From Mesostigma viride (Eukaryota > Streptophyta > Mesostigmatophyceae > Mesostigmatales > Mesostigmataceae), in the NCBI GenBank assembly GCA_009746045.1, contig RPFO01000154.1, forward strand, positions 7,802,693 through 7,866,692: DNA of 64,000 bases, in the 5' to 3' direction. Numbering within the stretch: the first letter of the stretch is position 1; the number at the start of each line of letters is the position of its first letter. The position numbers and the translations under genes are program-made. Under the pieces are notes generated by a model. The model was not told the origin of the DNA. It ran no database searches and was given only the letters and a program-made list of their open reading frames with translations. This document shows positions 33,340 through 45,505 of the stretch, piece by piece.

Positions 33340-33894
33340 ATGAGGTGCAGGCAGCGATCGACCTGGCCCCCTTATGGAAGGCTGTCAGGGCCCGGCCCCT
33401 TTCTAACTGGGTCGTCGCTAGTAACGCTGGCCAGCAGCGTCGGCGTTGGGTTTTTGTACAGGGACTTTGCTGGGGCCGGTTGCACCCGGCTGGCTACTCG
33501 GCGCGAAGCACGGGGGTGGCGCGCGGCAGCCTTAACCTCTGGGGAGGACTGGGATTTGGAGCGGATGGAGGTGGGGGACTACAGCCTGCTGGACGGTGGC
33601 CACTGGCGGATCGCACTGTCCTACCGCCGGTGGCGGGGTCGGCCTAAACATGTCAGTGTCAAGGACGCGATTCCGGCGATGCAAGGGGTCGAGTGGTTGA
33701 GCTGGACCAAGGCGTGTCGGGGGAAATGCGTCGTCCGACTCGTGGACTCCAGCACGGTGGTAGGGGTATTTGTCAGAGGGCAGTCGTCTTCCTACCGGCT
33801 CAACCAGACGGTCCGAGGCTACTGTGCCCTATCACTGGCTGGTGACATGCACAGCCACTGGGTCTTGGGTGGCTACTTCCCACAAACCTACTGA
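33340..33894 (+). pseudogene. RNase H-like region of DIRS-like element
   Basis: The frame reads KHVSVKDAIPAMQGVEWLSW, then KCVVRLVDSSTVVGVFVRGQ with the catalytic-type DSS motif, then SSSYRLNQTVRGYCALS and SHWVLGGYFPQTY. This matches the layout of retroelement RNase H: an acidic residue, the DSxT motif, then a tryptophan near the end. The stop at 33892 falls about where NPAD-type residues would follow. Likely inactive. Confidence 0.5.
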
Positions 33895-33988
33895 CCAGGC
33901 CAGTCAGCGTGGCGCCTGGGTTCTGCTTTGTCTAGGTGAACCCTGACCTGGGCCTTAGGGGGCGCGGTGCCCGCGGGACTTTGCACTT

Positions 33989-34850
33989 TTGGAGGGAACC
34001 GTGAACCCTGAAAATGTCTACACTGCCAGCCTACCGGCATGCGGTGGGGTGCCTACGTGGCGTGGGCGCCGCCTGGCCCAGCTGTCGACCCCGTTGACGC
34101 GGAGGCCATTTTCTGTGAGTGGATTTCTGCTGTCTGCCATTCCCGGGGCGGGCGTGGTCGCACCTTATGCCAGCACGCCAAGGCCTGCCTGCACCTGTGT
34201 GTACCACTACATTATTCACAGCTGGGTACTTGCAAACCGCATACTTGTGGGGTGGCATCGGCTTGTTCCGGCTGTCAGCCCTCCGCCTATGTCCTGGCGC
34301 CTTTGCTATTTTCACTGCCCTGTTGCTAATTGCACATCGACACGGGGTGCATTGAGTGCGTTGATTATTATCGCTTTCCGGCAGCAATTGCGCATCAGCG
34401 AGGCGCTCGGGCTGCGGGTTTGGGATGTGGCCCATTCTGGTCACCCCCTCCTTGAGCCAGGGCCTACTGTCAGTGCCCTGGTGCTCCGCAACCCCAAGAC
34501 TGCGCAGGGGGCGTCCCAGCACGTCCTCGTCCGGGATGCCATTTCTTTGTAGCTCCTGCAACCCTTGACGGCGGGCCAGCCCCCAGATGCACTAATTTTC
34601 ATAGCTTGGCGTACAGCCAGGCTAGGCAGCAGTTGGAGGCTGTGCAGGCCCGTATGGGCATCCCGGGCATGTTTTCTTTTCACAGCCTCCGGCACATTGT
34701 GGGCCCCACTCACGACGCCATCGCCGGGCACTCGCCGGAGGCCATTCAGCTGCGCGGCCAGTGGGCTTCGGCCCTTCCGGTCACGCGCTAAGTTGGCCTC
34801 TGTCAAAGCTTCCTGGGGCGTGACATCCCCCAACCAAGTCCTCTGGGCCC
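33989..34850 (+). pseudogene. Tyrosine recombinase (copy 2), catalytic Tyr codon lost
   Basis: Frames contain AFRQQLRISEALGLRVWDV (catalytic Arg box) up to a stop at 34550-34552. Then, in another frame, MFSFHSLRHIVGPTHDAIAG (HxxR box) and EAIQLRGQWASALPVTR, followed directly by TAA at 34789-34791 and VGL. The related copy at 6835-8692 has VAHYVGL at the same place, so the stop replaces the nucleophilic Tyr. Internal frameshifts are also present. Non-functional as read. Confidence 0.65.
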
Positions 34851-34999
34851 AGGCCCGGGGTTTTGACGATGACGACTTTTGGTGTCGTTATGGTGGCGCC
34901 ATCTTAATTGATGCCTTCCAGTCAATCATGGAGTGTCTCTCATCTTTCGGCTATCAACTGAACCTGGGTTGGGACAAAGTACCCCCGGAGCTAGTGTAG

Positions 35000-37437
35000 C
35001 GGGTTTTTCTTTCTTATTATTTTCTTATAAATTTTTTAGTACATATTTTGAGCTATTAGCCATGTGAGGAGATGTGAGTAGAGCAGGGGCCTAGCTACTG
35101 TGGGCTGGCCCTGCAGTTTATAAGATAGTGTGGTGACCCTAGCACACAGATGGCCGTGTGGTCATCTAGACAAGTCTGTGTTATTCCAGCGTAGAGAGCT
35201 AGCACACATATTGAAACACTTTATGTTTGCGGTGTCTGGATGCATGCAAAGCAAATCAAGGCCAGGAATGCATACATTTATCTACTAGAAACTCAAGCAT
35301 CCTGGCCACTTGTTAACGCGCAGGCCATGCATTTCTGGCGCCCCAGAGCCCTGCGCAACCGGGGTAACCTGCATGCTTGTCCATGCAGCATCCTCCAATG
35401 TGGTTATTGGGGGATATCCATGGCGATAGCGGTCGAGGCTGTGGCAATGGGCCTTCCGTGCTTCTACAATCGGCAGTCCGTGACTCGGTGTTTTCCAAGG
35501 GTTGGATTATCCACCGGGCCCACAGCATTGTCCAGCAGTCTTGATTTATAAATGAGCTGGGAGATCTAGTTAGCTAAGAGTCAGCTAGTTGGGGAAAGTG
35601 TGCTAGGCTGTTATTACTGTGTTATGCCTGTACCTCGGCACGGGTGACGAGTTTTGAATCCAAGCTGGGGAGTACTAGCGCTAGCATCGCGTTTATTGTT
35701 GATAATTGGTGCGTTGCAGACACCGAAAATGTTCCACTCCACTTCGTCACCCCTGTTGTGTGGTACACGCAGACAAGTGTGGCAGGCCCATGATGAGATG
35801 GCGTGTTTTAATTACACACAGTATTAAATGTAGACAGACAGGTGTGTTTTAATTACACACAGTATTAAATGTAGACAGACAGGTGGAATCAAATTCTCAT
35901 TCCATCCCAAATGTCTCTATCTGTTTACGGCTGTATATGAAAAGTAAATGGCAATAATATCTACTGAAGATGCGGCACCATACTGCATTGCCTTGCCACT
36001 TGGCACTCCGGCATTGCATTCTCACTGCTCGATTTCTAAAGTGTTCTGAAGTAATGGTGGCTAAGGTTCGTAGTTATAAGCAATCAGATTGCACTAGCCT
36101 CGAATACAAAGTGGGGCTAGATGGTTGCAACCATGACCTGCTACTGGTTGGCTAAGAAATGGAAGGCCTGCGCTAGTAAAATGACTTTAGCTTCTGTCTC
36201 TAGCCTGTTATCATAATGAAATAGATAATACATAAACCTATGTTTTATAAATGTCTTTGTTCTCGGTGATTTTTACACGCTGCATCCAGCATCATGCGGT
36301 GGGTGTCAAGCACTCCCATGAAAGTTTTGGGGTAAAACCCAGCGAGTCCAATCATTCTCTCCTCAGCGGCTTGAGCAGATAGCCCGGCCGTTGTGTGCCC
36401 TCTCATTGACAGCCCAAGCCCACCCACTGCGTCAGACTGGGTGCTTTCGTAACAACTGCTGATCACGTCGCTGCTGATGCGTTCACCCAGTGATGATGCC
36501 CGTGTCCTGCTGGCCTAGCTTGGGCACCGAGCTTTTCGGGTTATGCCCCCATATCCTCATGGAGGGGCAGATGGAGAACTTCCTGCAGGCCTATCAGGGT
36601 TGGGACAACATTGATCATGCCATGTTCTTGTTTTTCTGTGTGTGTTTCCCATGTGCCAGGAACTGTAGCGGCTACGCGTCGTGCAGGAAATGCGGGTAGA
36701 GGGGCATTACATCCATGGGTCAGCCCTCAGACTGCACTAACTAGTGTGCTCTCCCTCTATACCACGCAGTACAGTTGGCCCTGGGGAAACCCAGGTTCAG
36801 TAGTCCATGATGATGCATTATTAGACGTTAACCTACACTTTTGTAATAGAGTAATAATACTGATGTCTTGTATTGTTGGTGCGCGTGAAGCAACTCAGGA
36901 AAGCTTTGATTCTATGTTCAGGATTTCATTAGTTGCGATCACATGCGTGTTGCCGTGATTCTGCCTACAGGGTACACCCTCCGCATTGGAAGTTTGTTAT
37001 TATCGGTCAATTTTTGCCGTATTTGCATTACGAATAACCCTGGATTGTTTGTTGGGGAGCCAGTTAGAGTCCCGGGTTTTTATTATTTAATTAAAACCTT
37101 TTGTTTGTTTGTTTGTCCTACAGCCGTTCAAGGCACATGGGTACTTATTTAATTAATAAATTTCTTTTGTTTGTTTGGTAGATATCGTACACGCCGTCCC
37201 CAATTCGGCCGGCAATCCGGCCCGGCGGCCCCCCTTCGGCGGCCATAGGCTAGAGTCAGTGGAGGTCAGTGATACCCAGAGCCCACATGAGTTAATTAAT
37301 TAATTTTGTTTGTTTGTTTGTTGAGTCCAGTCCTCAGCCCCCGGAGTTAATTAAGTAATTTTCTTTTGTTTTTTTTATGGTTTTCAGCCAGAACATTTTC
37401 CAGAATCTAATTATTTAGTTAAAACTTCCAATGCGGG
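35000..37437. other. Intron remainder with small repeats
   Basis: No LRR exon found. Contains a 41-43 bp tandem duplication (35804-35883, units ending GTAGACAGACAG) and AT-rich stretches with GTTTGTTT runs (37080-37170 and 37290-37380). Confidence 0.55.
35804..35883. repeat. Two-copy tandem repeat
   Basis: GTGTTTTAATTACACACAGT plus ATTAAATGTAGACAGACAG present twice in direct succession. Intronic, and no function is apparent. Confidence 0.85.
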
Positions 37438-37441
37438 CGGT

Positions 37442-37509
37442 GTACTCTCCTCAAATCTGTTGAGTGGCACCATCCCTCCGCTGGGAAATTTCGCCTCTCT
37501 GTGGACCCT
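37442..37509 (+). pseudogene. LRR gene 1, damaged LRR exon
   Basis: Reads VLSSNLLSGTIPPLGNFA then SLWTL and ends at a good donor (GTAAGTC). It lacks one residue of the PELG motif. No acceptor sits at the expected position, and none of the nearest upstream AGs (37387, 37403, 37418) gives an exon whose length preserves the phase 2-2 frame. The 5' part appears to be overwritten by AT-rich sequence. It would be skipped or would break the protein. Confidence 0.65.
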
Positions 37510-40267
37510 GTAAGTCTTCCGTCCATATGCTTGTGTAATTTTAGTTGCTCGAGCTGCTTTGCTTGGCAAAGCCTCATGCGAGGTGGCGTTCAAGCTATCT
37601 GTTTGTGTTTTGGTGAGACGACGCTCAATTTACCTGGTGCCGCACTGTTTGCGCATATCATCTATTGGGTCAGCCTACATGCAGCTGTGTTTTTCACGAA
37701 TCGTGGAATGTTGTTTCTGGCAGTGGTCACAGTCCCCCCCCTCGCCGAGTTACTTGGGGATTTTGTGTGTACGTCCAAACGAGAACAAATGTGGGAGGTG
37801 GTCCCACTGGTAACCTGGTTTGCTCAAATTCCCACCTAGCACGCACCCTGCTGGGAAAGGGTCAGGGAGGGTCTGCAAAATTTTCTGCGTTCCCTATTTT
37901 TTCCTTTTATCAAAGAATCGGATTTCTTTGTAAAAAAAGATTTAAAATCGTCAATTATCTACATAGTGGTCCGAGAGAGACCGCCGCAGGTGGCTGGGAC
38001 AGTCGCCGGCTTCAAGTCCCGGCAGCCGCGCGGATAGCAGGCGTTAGACAAGTCATAAATTAAACACTGCTGTAGGGGATATTGTGGGCCGGCTGCCTTG
38101 GTCAGGCCGCGCACCACTTGCTTGGGGCTCTAGTGCCGACTGGACGACATTTCTGAAAATCCGGCGTCAAATGTTAGTGGCATGATGGTCGCCACATGTC
38201 AGTGGCCATATTTTGTGACGAAAGTGTCAGGATTATAGATAATCCTGGTTGTGCCCGTTTGCTGGCCCAGTTAATGTGGTGGCCAATTTTCTGTAAACGT
38301 GGGATTTGCGCAGCAACTCGTCAGCAGAGCTTGTGAGCTCCTGGTCCTTGCCGGCTGGAATGACCCTAGGCTGCTGGCTAGCAACCTTTATCCTCACACC
38401 AGGCCTACGACCCTCGATAGGCTCGCCACTCGTCGTGACGACCAAGGTTCGTGTGTGAAGACGCTCGTTGCCTCGTTGAGCCTCGAGCTATATGCAACCT
38501 CGTTCCATCCTTGTTCCTCGGTCATGAGCAACGCTGGGCAACGCTACATTGCCAGAGCCTCGTATCGCTGCCCTGCATCCTCGTTGCAGGCAGCATACAG
38601 GAATCTCTGGCTATCCTGTGTCTAGGACAGCACAGGACCTGCCACAGTCCTGCAAGGACTTACATCCTTGCAGACCTGCTGGCTGGCTACTGGCTTCTAC
38701 TATAGCCACAGTACCGTTGAGCCCTCAGTACACTGTGTCCCAGTCACGTGAGAGTACAGGCTAAGCCTGTGCAGGCACGGCCTGCCACGTGTCCTGTCCA
38801 CTATGCCCTGAGTGTGCCCCGCCCTCGCCCACCGGTCGGCAGTACTTCGGGACTTGATAACTTTCTAGTCCCTTGTCTGTTCTAGGCGGTTGACACGGCG
38901 TTGGAAAGGTCTCCTCAACCTGCATCCATCTAGCACATTGGTGCCCCAATATGCTAACTGTGGGAAGATTTAGGAATGCCTCCTTAACAATCGCTTCCAC
39001 CCACTGCATTTCTGGCCAAGATTTTTAGGGCAAGGTAGTGCTTGCCGTGTCCTTTACGGCGCTAATTTCCTTGCAGAAAGCAGTTACGTATACAAAGAGA
39101 TATTAGGTGCTGAAGTTATGATTTCCGGCACTACCTTTGGTTTCTACGGCTCTCAGTACCTCGAGATCTTTGTGTCAAATGGAAGTTGTTTGGAACTGTA
39201 CTTTTGTGGATCCGCTCTCCGCGCAGCTTATGCTGGACAGACCTGCCTAGTAGGCGTGACGCCTTTGTGCTCACATGCTGTTTCAAATATTTGGATGAAC
39301 CAACAAGGTCAACTGCAAATGGAGAGGAGGAAAGATCTTTGACCCTTTGAATTTGATGCTAGATTTTATAATATTGTGTGGTCTGCCAACAAGGCTAACG
39401 GAGCCGAGAAGGCAATAATAGGCCAACAAGGCTATATTTAGGCCAATAAGGCCGAGACCAACAATGTCAAGACAGCCAGACTAAGCCTCAGGCTTGGGGG
39501 CGACATACAAGGTAAAACAGGTCGCGAACATTGCGCTGCCTTTCACAAGGCGAAATCGCAACTACCAGCCGTTGATGCAATATCTACGGCTCAGGATGAG
39601 CCCAGTCTAGGACATACATTCACCATGCATGCAACATGCATACTCGGCGGAGCTAGCACGGGGTGCTGCCAGCACCAGTGTGGCATGGCGTATCAGTACA
39701 TTGTCAGGTAATTTATGCTACACATAACCTTAAGACTAGTGAAGTCCAAAAGTGCGCTGGCGCACAGTAGACTTTGGTGGCAAGCCCTAGTGGGCCTTGG
39801 AACTAGGACTACTGTCGGAATAGTTCAAAGCTACAGTATGTCATAGGGAGGTTGTGACGCAAGTCTGATGTTACACGGCATTGAATGACGGTTGTCAACG
39901 GCTGTGCTGCTTGGCCGAAGGAGAATAGAGCCAAAGGTAGGTTTTTCGTCTAGGCAGTTTCTTTCACCCGCCCACCTAACCCCCTTTTCCCCTGTTGCTT
40001 GGGGGCATGCACTACGTGCTGAGTTGTTTTCTTATTCGCTTCCACCTTGCTGATCATTTCCTGATGGTTCAGTCCACTCATTGTTTCAATAAAGACGGGT
40101 GGTTGTTGGGAATGAACGGGTGTAATAGAATACAGCAACCAGGTGTCCACAAATCAGTAACAATCATTTGACATGATATCACCAACTAATCACAATCGAA
40201 CCACTAATTGCATGTTCCCATTGGTGCATGATGTTTGCGCGTTACCCTGTTTGTTTCTGTCTTGCAG
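37510..40267. other. Intron, no gene
   Basis: No coding module recognised. Around 39340-39480 CCAACAAGG/GGCCAATAAGG motifs recur. A related motif family (GCCGAGTTGGCAT) appears at 42240-42400. Confidence 0.5.
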
Positions 40268-40327
40268 AGATCTCTCCAATAACCAGCTGAGCGGCACCAT
40301 CCCTGCGATGTCGTCTATGATCTATTT
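40268..40327 (+). CDS. LRR gene 1, short LRR exon (60 nt)
   Basis: Phase 2-2 exon, acceptor CTTGCAG, donor GTAAGC. Reads DLSNNQLSGTIPAMSSMIYL. The 12-nt shortening removes the PELGSL part but keeps the frame. Confidence 0.8.
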
Positions 40328-40726
40328 GTAAGCCTCCCCCCAAACGCCTTCAGTGATGGCCGTGAATATCCTTTGCTTCCGTTCTGCTGAATGTATCTGC
40401 TCTTGCCTGCAACACCCCTACTACACGAACTGGAGACACTGGACTTGGCATGTGTATTACAGAAATGGGCAGCACATACAACGCATGCTAGCTAGATAAG
40501 TAATGCTCTAACCATAGGTGCGCGCATTTCTGCACCCCGGCTTTTTGTTGGCTCTGCTCGCCATGGACTGCCTGCACAGGAGAAGCAGTAATAGAGAAGG
40601 ACTCTATCCTGGGTGAGCATTTAGTGTAGCAACGAGGGTGTTCAAGAGCGCTCGGTCTGTGCCGTAACTTCCTCATTTCTCATCTGTGCATGCGTGCGGG
40701 ATGCCCTGCTTGTTTTTGCATTGCAG

Positions 40727-40792
40727 GGATCTGTCCAGAAACCAGCTGAGCGGCACAATCCCTCGGGTGCTGGGTATCGGCCTGGAATACTT
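40727..40792 (+). CDS. LRR gene 1, short LRR exon (66 nt)
   Basis: Phase 2-2 exon, acceptor ATTGCAG, donor GTAAGC. Reads DLSRNQLSGTIPRVLGIGLE then YL. It is two codons shorter than the standard module and in frame. Confidence 0.8.
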
Positions 40793-43700
40793 GTAAGCCA
40801 TCCCTGCTTAGCGTGTGCAGTGATCAGATATATTGTGCTTATGTTCTGGACATGACACAGTAGTGTTAATTAATTAATTAGTTAATTAATTATCTTATTA
40901 ACTATCCATCCTGTGGCTTCTGGTCGTGCCGCCAGTTGAAAGCGTTGCCTTTCCTTGCCAAAACCCAAAACAGCCTGCACCTGACGACCTTCGTGCTTCA
41001 CGTTAACCCTTAGTCCGCTGACCCATTTTGGGCACTTTCATACCCCTGAAAATGAAAAAAATCATAACTCACAGGCCACAACTCCAAATACCCCCAACCA
41101 AGATACACTAGGAGTATCTGCACTTCAAGGGCTTTCAGAATATGCAATAATACCACGGGTTTATCAAAGCATTTGGATGATACCTCTACTCAAAGTTGGC
41201 CAAAAGACGATTTTTTTTCCCAAGGAAAAGTCTACCCCCCCCCTAACTTCCCAGGAAGGGTAGGGAATCTCAATACCAACATTGGACAACTTAGTTGGAT
41301 AGTCCAATGGTGGTTTCCTTGGGTCAGACCACCCCGATAACCCATTACCCCTATATAACGTGCTCATACATGTGTGTGGATTACGCGCGTGTAAACAGCT
41401 ATCTATGACATGCAACACAGTAATGCATTATAACAAGCCATCAAAGGCTGCCAAAAGTGCTGGAATACAAACACGTTGCCTACCTGCACTGACGGAGTGA
41501 TAAACTCCAAAGAAATGCCATAAACTGGGCACTTTCAGGGCTAATACCACTCTTTACAACAGGCATGGAAGCTTGCTGAAATATGCATGCATAAAATCGT
41601 CATTTATAATGCATGGGGATACGTATTCCGCTGCAAACAACACGCCAATACGCTGTCGTACCTGGCTCGTTCATGCCCTACCCGGACTCCGCTGGCCGGG
41701 ACCCTCATATCTCACACATACTGATGCTCTACAGGCAAAGGCCGCCATAGCCGCATACTGCATGATCCGCCATGACTACCAGGTTGATGTTCCGTGCAAA
41801 GATGGCCACTAAACTAGTCCGCATTCTCAGCAATCGCTGCAGCTGACGTCCCGTACCCAAACTGGATGCCCGGGCTGGCGCAGATTGCCCGGCCACAGGG
41901 AGAAAATCGACCTATGATAAGCTATGAATCGTCTGGAACTGACGACCAGGAAAGTTCTATTTTCCTAGCTGTATTTTCCCAACCCTATAAATCTGGCCGT
42001 GCCTGACCTACGAAAATCATGCATCGTCATTCCATACCATATGTCCACTAAGTGCTGCCCTGGAGGCGCAATGTCCTTGTACTTGCATACTAGTGACCCG
42101 ACGCATCATTTTTGTGTTGATGTAAGCCACCCACTTGTGTGTGGCGGCTGGATGCACCCCAACTTATACCGTAGATCATTTCCAGATCGACGGATACTGT
42201 GACAGTGTGTTTTTCCACTTAATGTTGCCTCTGCAAATTTCATGGCTACCGAGTTGGTCGGCTGAGCCACAGTCTCATTAAGGCGTGACAGCCTAGTTGG
42301 CTGGTTGTGATTAATGCCGAGTTGGCATCTGTTTATTGCCGAGTTGGCATCTGCTTATTGCCGAGTTGGCATATGTTATCCAAACACCTAGTTGGTGTCA
42401 CCTCTTATTATTAATACAAACGAGACTGATTACAAAGGCTCAAAAGATCTTTCCTCCTCCGTAATTTAACACGTAGGTTGCGTCTTCCTCTCATGCACAA
42501 CGTTGCACGAATTGCGAGTGCTCGACAGGCTGGCACAAAGATTGCGTACCTTATCTGAAATGTGCTGAGAATACGTTACGCTAGCCAGATCCCGTTAACT
42601 CTCTCTAGTGGAGTAGTACGACTGAATAGTACGCTAGCTATAGGTCGTAGGACCCTGAACGTACACATCATGACATAGATATATTTCGGTTCTCGTAGCT
42701 TCGGCACTAATATCTTGGTCATTCCGTGACCAAACCATGAGCCGTTAAGTATGAGATGAGACAAGTAAGACCACAGCATCTGAAACGGACACAGCATGCC
42801 AGCTAGGACTGGCAGCCGCCGCCACAGGACAGACGTTGCAAGTCCTAAATATTATTAGTACCGTACCGGCCTTGACGTGGCTCACACTTAATAATTTATC
42901 ACAATATTTATTATCTTGGGAAAAACTTCACAGAAAAATATAGTAAAAATATGTGCGTGGAGTAATAAACACTACAACAATATAAGCACACAACACAACC
43001 ACACCTTGGATTTTGAGGATGGAATCATGACGAGCTATGAGACTTATGCATTAATCGATAGTCCGGCATAGCCAGTAATTCGCGGCCGTGAGTCGCGTAA
43101 TATTTGCTGGGGCAGGCGTCTTTGTTGCAGTCCTGCCGCCGGCCAGCTTTTCTGGAACTGGCCCAGTGCCGCGGCATGCAGTGAGCCGCAGGCAATATAT
43201 TTGCTGATTCCAGCAGAATTCCCAGATTTCGGGGCACAGCCGAGATGGTGCTGCATAGACGTGGGTGAAGCTTAGGCCTGCTAATGAGCCCAAGTTCAAT
43301 CCTGCGTCGGTGCATCCTGAGCGTGTTTTTCTTTCTGGATTTTCTGGGAAACGTTATTCCAGGGACGTTTCGCCTGATGTATGAGACTCGAAAATTTTTG
43401 TTTTGGGGACCAAGATCTATGTGCCCGGAGCTATGGAGCCAAGTAGCCCGTAAGAGCCGCTGAGCCAGGAGCGAAGAGCCTGGAGCCGAGAATCCAGTGC
43501 CAAGTGTCGAGTCCGAGAAATTTTTTATCCGTTTCCAGTGGTCGGTTCCTGCTTAGCCGTTAAAAGCATGGGGGCTTCATGGTTCGCCCAAACCATCTCG
43601 TAGTTAGTTCTTTGACTAGGAAAGTACCGTGGTTCTATGCTTTGGCCTGACAAGCATCTCTGGTCGTGTGCTTCCTGCCTTAAATGCACATTGTTTAGTT

Positions 43701-44040
43701 AGTACTTAACTTTAAAGTACCAAGGTTTTAGTGTTTTTTGTCCTTAAAAACCTGTGGCTCGATGCTTGTCCCAAAATCATCTCTAGTTTCGTGCTTCTCG
43801 CCTAAAGCTCATTGTAAGGTTGACGCTTCTGTTCTGAAAGCTTCCTTGCCCACCTGTTTAGGGGCATGCGCTTGATGGGGCTGTTGTCACAACCACCTGC
43901 CCTCTGCCTGACTTGTAAGAGTCCTTTAGCCCTGTATGCTGGGACTGACTAGAAATGGTTTAACTATCCTGCTATGTGAATAGAGGATGGGACATAGTAT
44001 AGTCACAATCAGGAGTTGACCCTGGCCGTGTCCAAGGGGG
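40793..44040. other. Intron of about 3.2 kb with repeats
   Basis: No exon recognised. Contains a TTAATTAA run (40866-40890), a three-fold GCCGAGTTGGCATCTG tandem repeat (about 42316-42375), and a diverged relative (about 42890-43005) of the foldback element at 44041-44343. Confidence 0.55.
42316..42375. repeat. Triplicated GCCGAGTTGGCAT repeat
   Basis: Three direct copies about 24 bases apart, with TTATT spacers. Intronic, function unknown. Confidence 0.8.
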
Positions 44041-44343
44041 TGTCAGGGAATTAATTCCCAGTGTACACTTGCCAGTTTGTTATTTTATATTGGCAGGTGA
44101 TATGTGTGTTATTGTGTTATGTGTTTATATTATTATAGTGTTTATCACTAGCTTCGTGCAAATATTTATCACAATATGTAATATCTTGGGAAAAACTTCA
44201 TAGAAAAATGTAGTAAAAATACGTGCGTGAAGCTAGTAATAAACACTATAATAATATAAACACACCACACAATAACACACATATCACCTGCCAATATAAA
44301 ATAACAAACTGGCAAGTGTACACTGGGAATTGACTCCATGACA
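44041..44343. mobile_element. Foldback / MITE-like element
   Basis: About 110-bp terminal inverted repeats (TGTCAGGGAATTAATTCCCA at the left, its near-complement ending CATGACA at the right) flank a loop of about 70 bp. One arm contains AGTGTACACTTGCCAG, the other its exact complement. It has no coding capacity. The arm and loop sequence recurs in a diverged partial copy at about 42890-43005. No clear target duplication was found. Confidence 0.75.
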
Positions 44344-44519
44344 CTCCGCTCCTTGTTTTAATCTGGTTACCATGGATTTCCACCGTCAATAGAGTGTTAC
44401 TTTTTTTTTTTCGCCAAAGTAACCAGACATCTGTAGGGCTCGATGTACGAGGCGCCCATGTGCCGCGCTGTTTTGCATAACACGCAAGGCATCTTTTCAC
44501 TAGGTGTAAAGCTGTGTGG

Positions 44520-44579
44520 CTCTGTGTACTTGGTACGCTTCTTCGGACAGCAGCAGCTGTCTCTGGCCCTGAGCTTCTC
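44520..44579 (+). pseudogene. LRR exon remnant
   Basis: The sequence ending GAGCTTCTC is followed by GTAAGCCTCCCCCCAAA, matching the donor and intron start after exon 40268-40327. The coding part no longer reads as an LRR. This suggests a duplicated module whose exon has decayed. Confidence 0.45.
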
Positions 44580-44933
44580 GTAAGCCTCCCCCCAAATGCC
44601 TGCCATCACGGCCATATACCTCCCCAGCTGCTTCTGAATGGACTTTTGAGCTGTTGAAAATGTGCTTGCTCTTGCCCGGCAGAACCCCGCACCAATGGAC
44701 CGTATTTTCAAGGCTGCACCTATTCCATTTGTTGCACCATGCGAGTTCACAGCCCTGCATTTTCCTGCTTCTAAACGCCATGGTGGACTTATTTCAGCAG
44801 GAAAACAATAAGAGAGAAACTGGCATGGCATTCGGTCAAAGTGCTCAAGCAGCGATCTGTGCGGTTGAACATCAATTCTTGTTGATGCATGTGTGCGACT
44901 GTGCGTGATGCCCGGTTTGTTCCTGCCTTGCAG

Positions 44934-45033
44934 GGATCTGTCCAGAAACCAGCTGAGCGGCACGATTCCTTCATTGGTGTATATTTATAGACCTCTGGGC
45001 TGGGATCAAGGTTGGAGTGTCCTGAACTTATGT
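44934..45033 (+). pseudogene. LRR gene 1, LRR exon with frame-breaking change
   Basis: Starts canonically (acceptor CTTGCAG) as DLSRNQLSGTIPSL and then reads VYIYRPLGWDQGWSVLNL up to a GTAAGCC donor. The length of 100 nt is not a multiple of three, and none of the nearby GT donors gives phase 2, whereas the next exon needs phase 2. Either the exon is skipped, a non-canonical site is used, or the gene is broken here. Confidence 0.6.
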
Positions 45034-45433
45034 GTAAGCCGGCCTTACATGCATGGGATCCGTCTCGTACAGCGCACCTCACCTATGTGCACCTGCATAT
45101 GCCAGTAGGTATATGCGGCGCTGCTCTGTAGGGCGGCTTGCATTCGATCATGCCGGGCTCCTCATACTAGGGTACAGTATGTGCAATGCTGTTTGACATG
45201 TGGTCAGCCCGTGTCACCTTGGCTGCTTGATATAGTGGTAACTTGCTGTACCGCATCGGCCCGTGAGATGCTTCCCAATTAGACTGCTTGTAGTTGTCGC
45301 AAAGTACATCATCCTGTGACTTTAGATGTGCTTACGAAAATTTTTGCTTTTAGTATTTTAAGCTGCTACTTTGTTTTCAAGCTGCTCCTAATTTCCTGGG
45401 TTGATGCATGCCCTAAATGTCTGTGCCTGGCAG

Positions 45434-45505
45434 GTACCTGCAAGAGAACCGGCTGGTCGGCACTGTCCCTCTCGATGACAAGAACATAACCAGCTTGGTG
45501 GCTGT
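45434..45505 (+). CDS. LRR gene 1, last LRR exon
   Basis: 72-nt phase 2-2 exon, acceptor TGGCAG, donor GTAAGC. Reads YLQENRLVGTVPLDDKNI then TSLVAV. It is diverged, as usual for a terminal repeat. Confidence 0.8.

Larger units (their letters stand above)
31550..34999 (+). mobile_element. Degenerate DIRS-like (tyrosine-recombinase) retroelement
   Basis: Coding remains in several + strand frames. There is a charged region at 31550-32260 (KNVKAALEQRGLTIDWDGVEEL) and a possible gag at 32263-32829. An RNase H-like region lies at 33640-33893 and a tyrosine recombinase at about 34360-34850. The order (possible gag, RNase H, recombinase) fits DIRS elements. A recognisable reverse transcriptase was not found in the short gap at 32830-33340, so it may be deleted. 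Borders and terminal repeats were not identified. Confidence 0.55.

Noticed and set aside
39325-42465. Possible transposon bounded by inverted GGAGGAAAGATCTTT motifs
   Set aside because: The interval contains two good LRR exons in the right phase. The matching ends are short, so chance or separate repeats are more likely.
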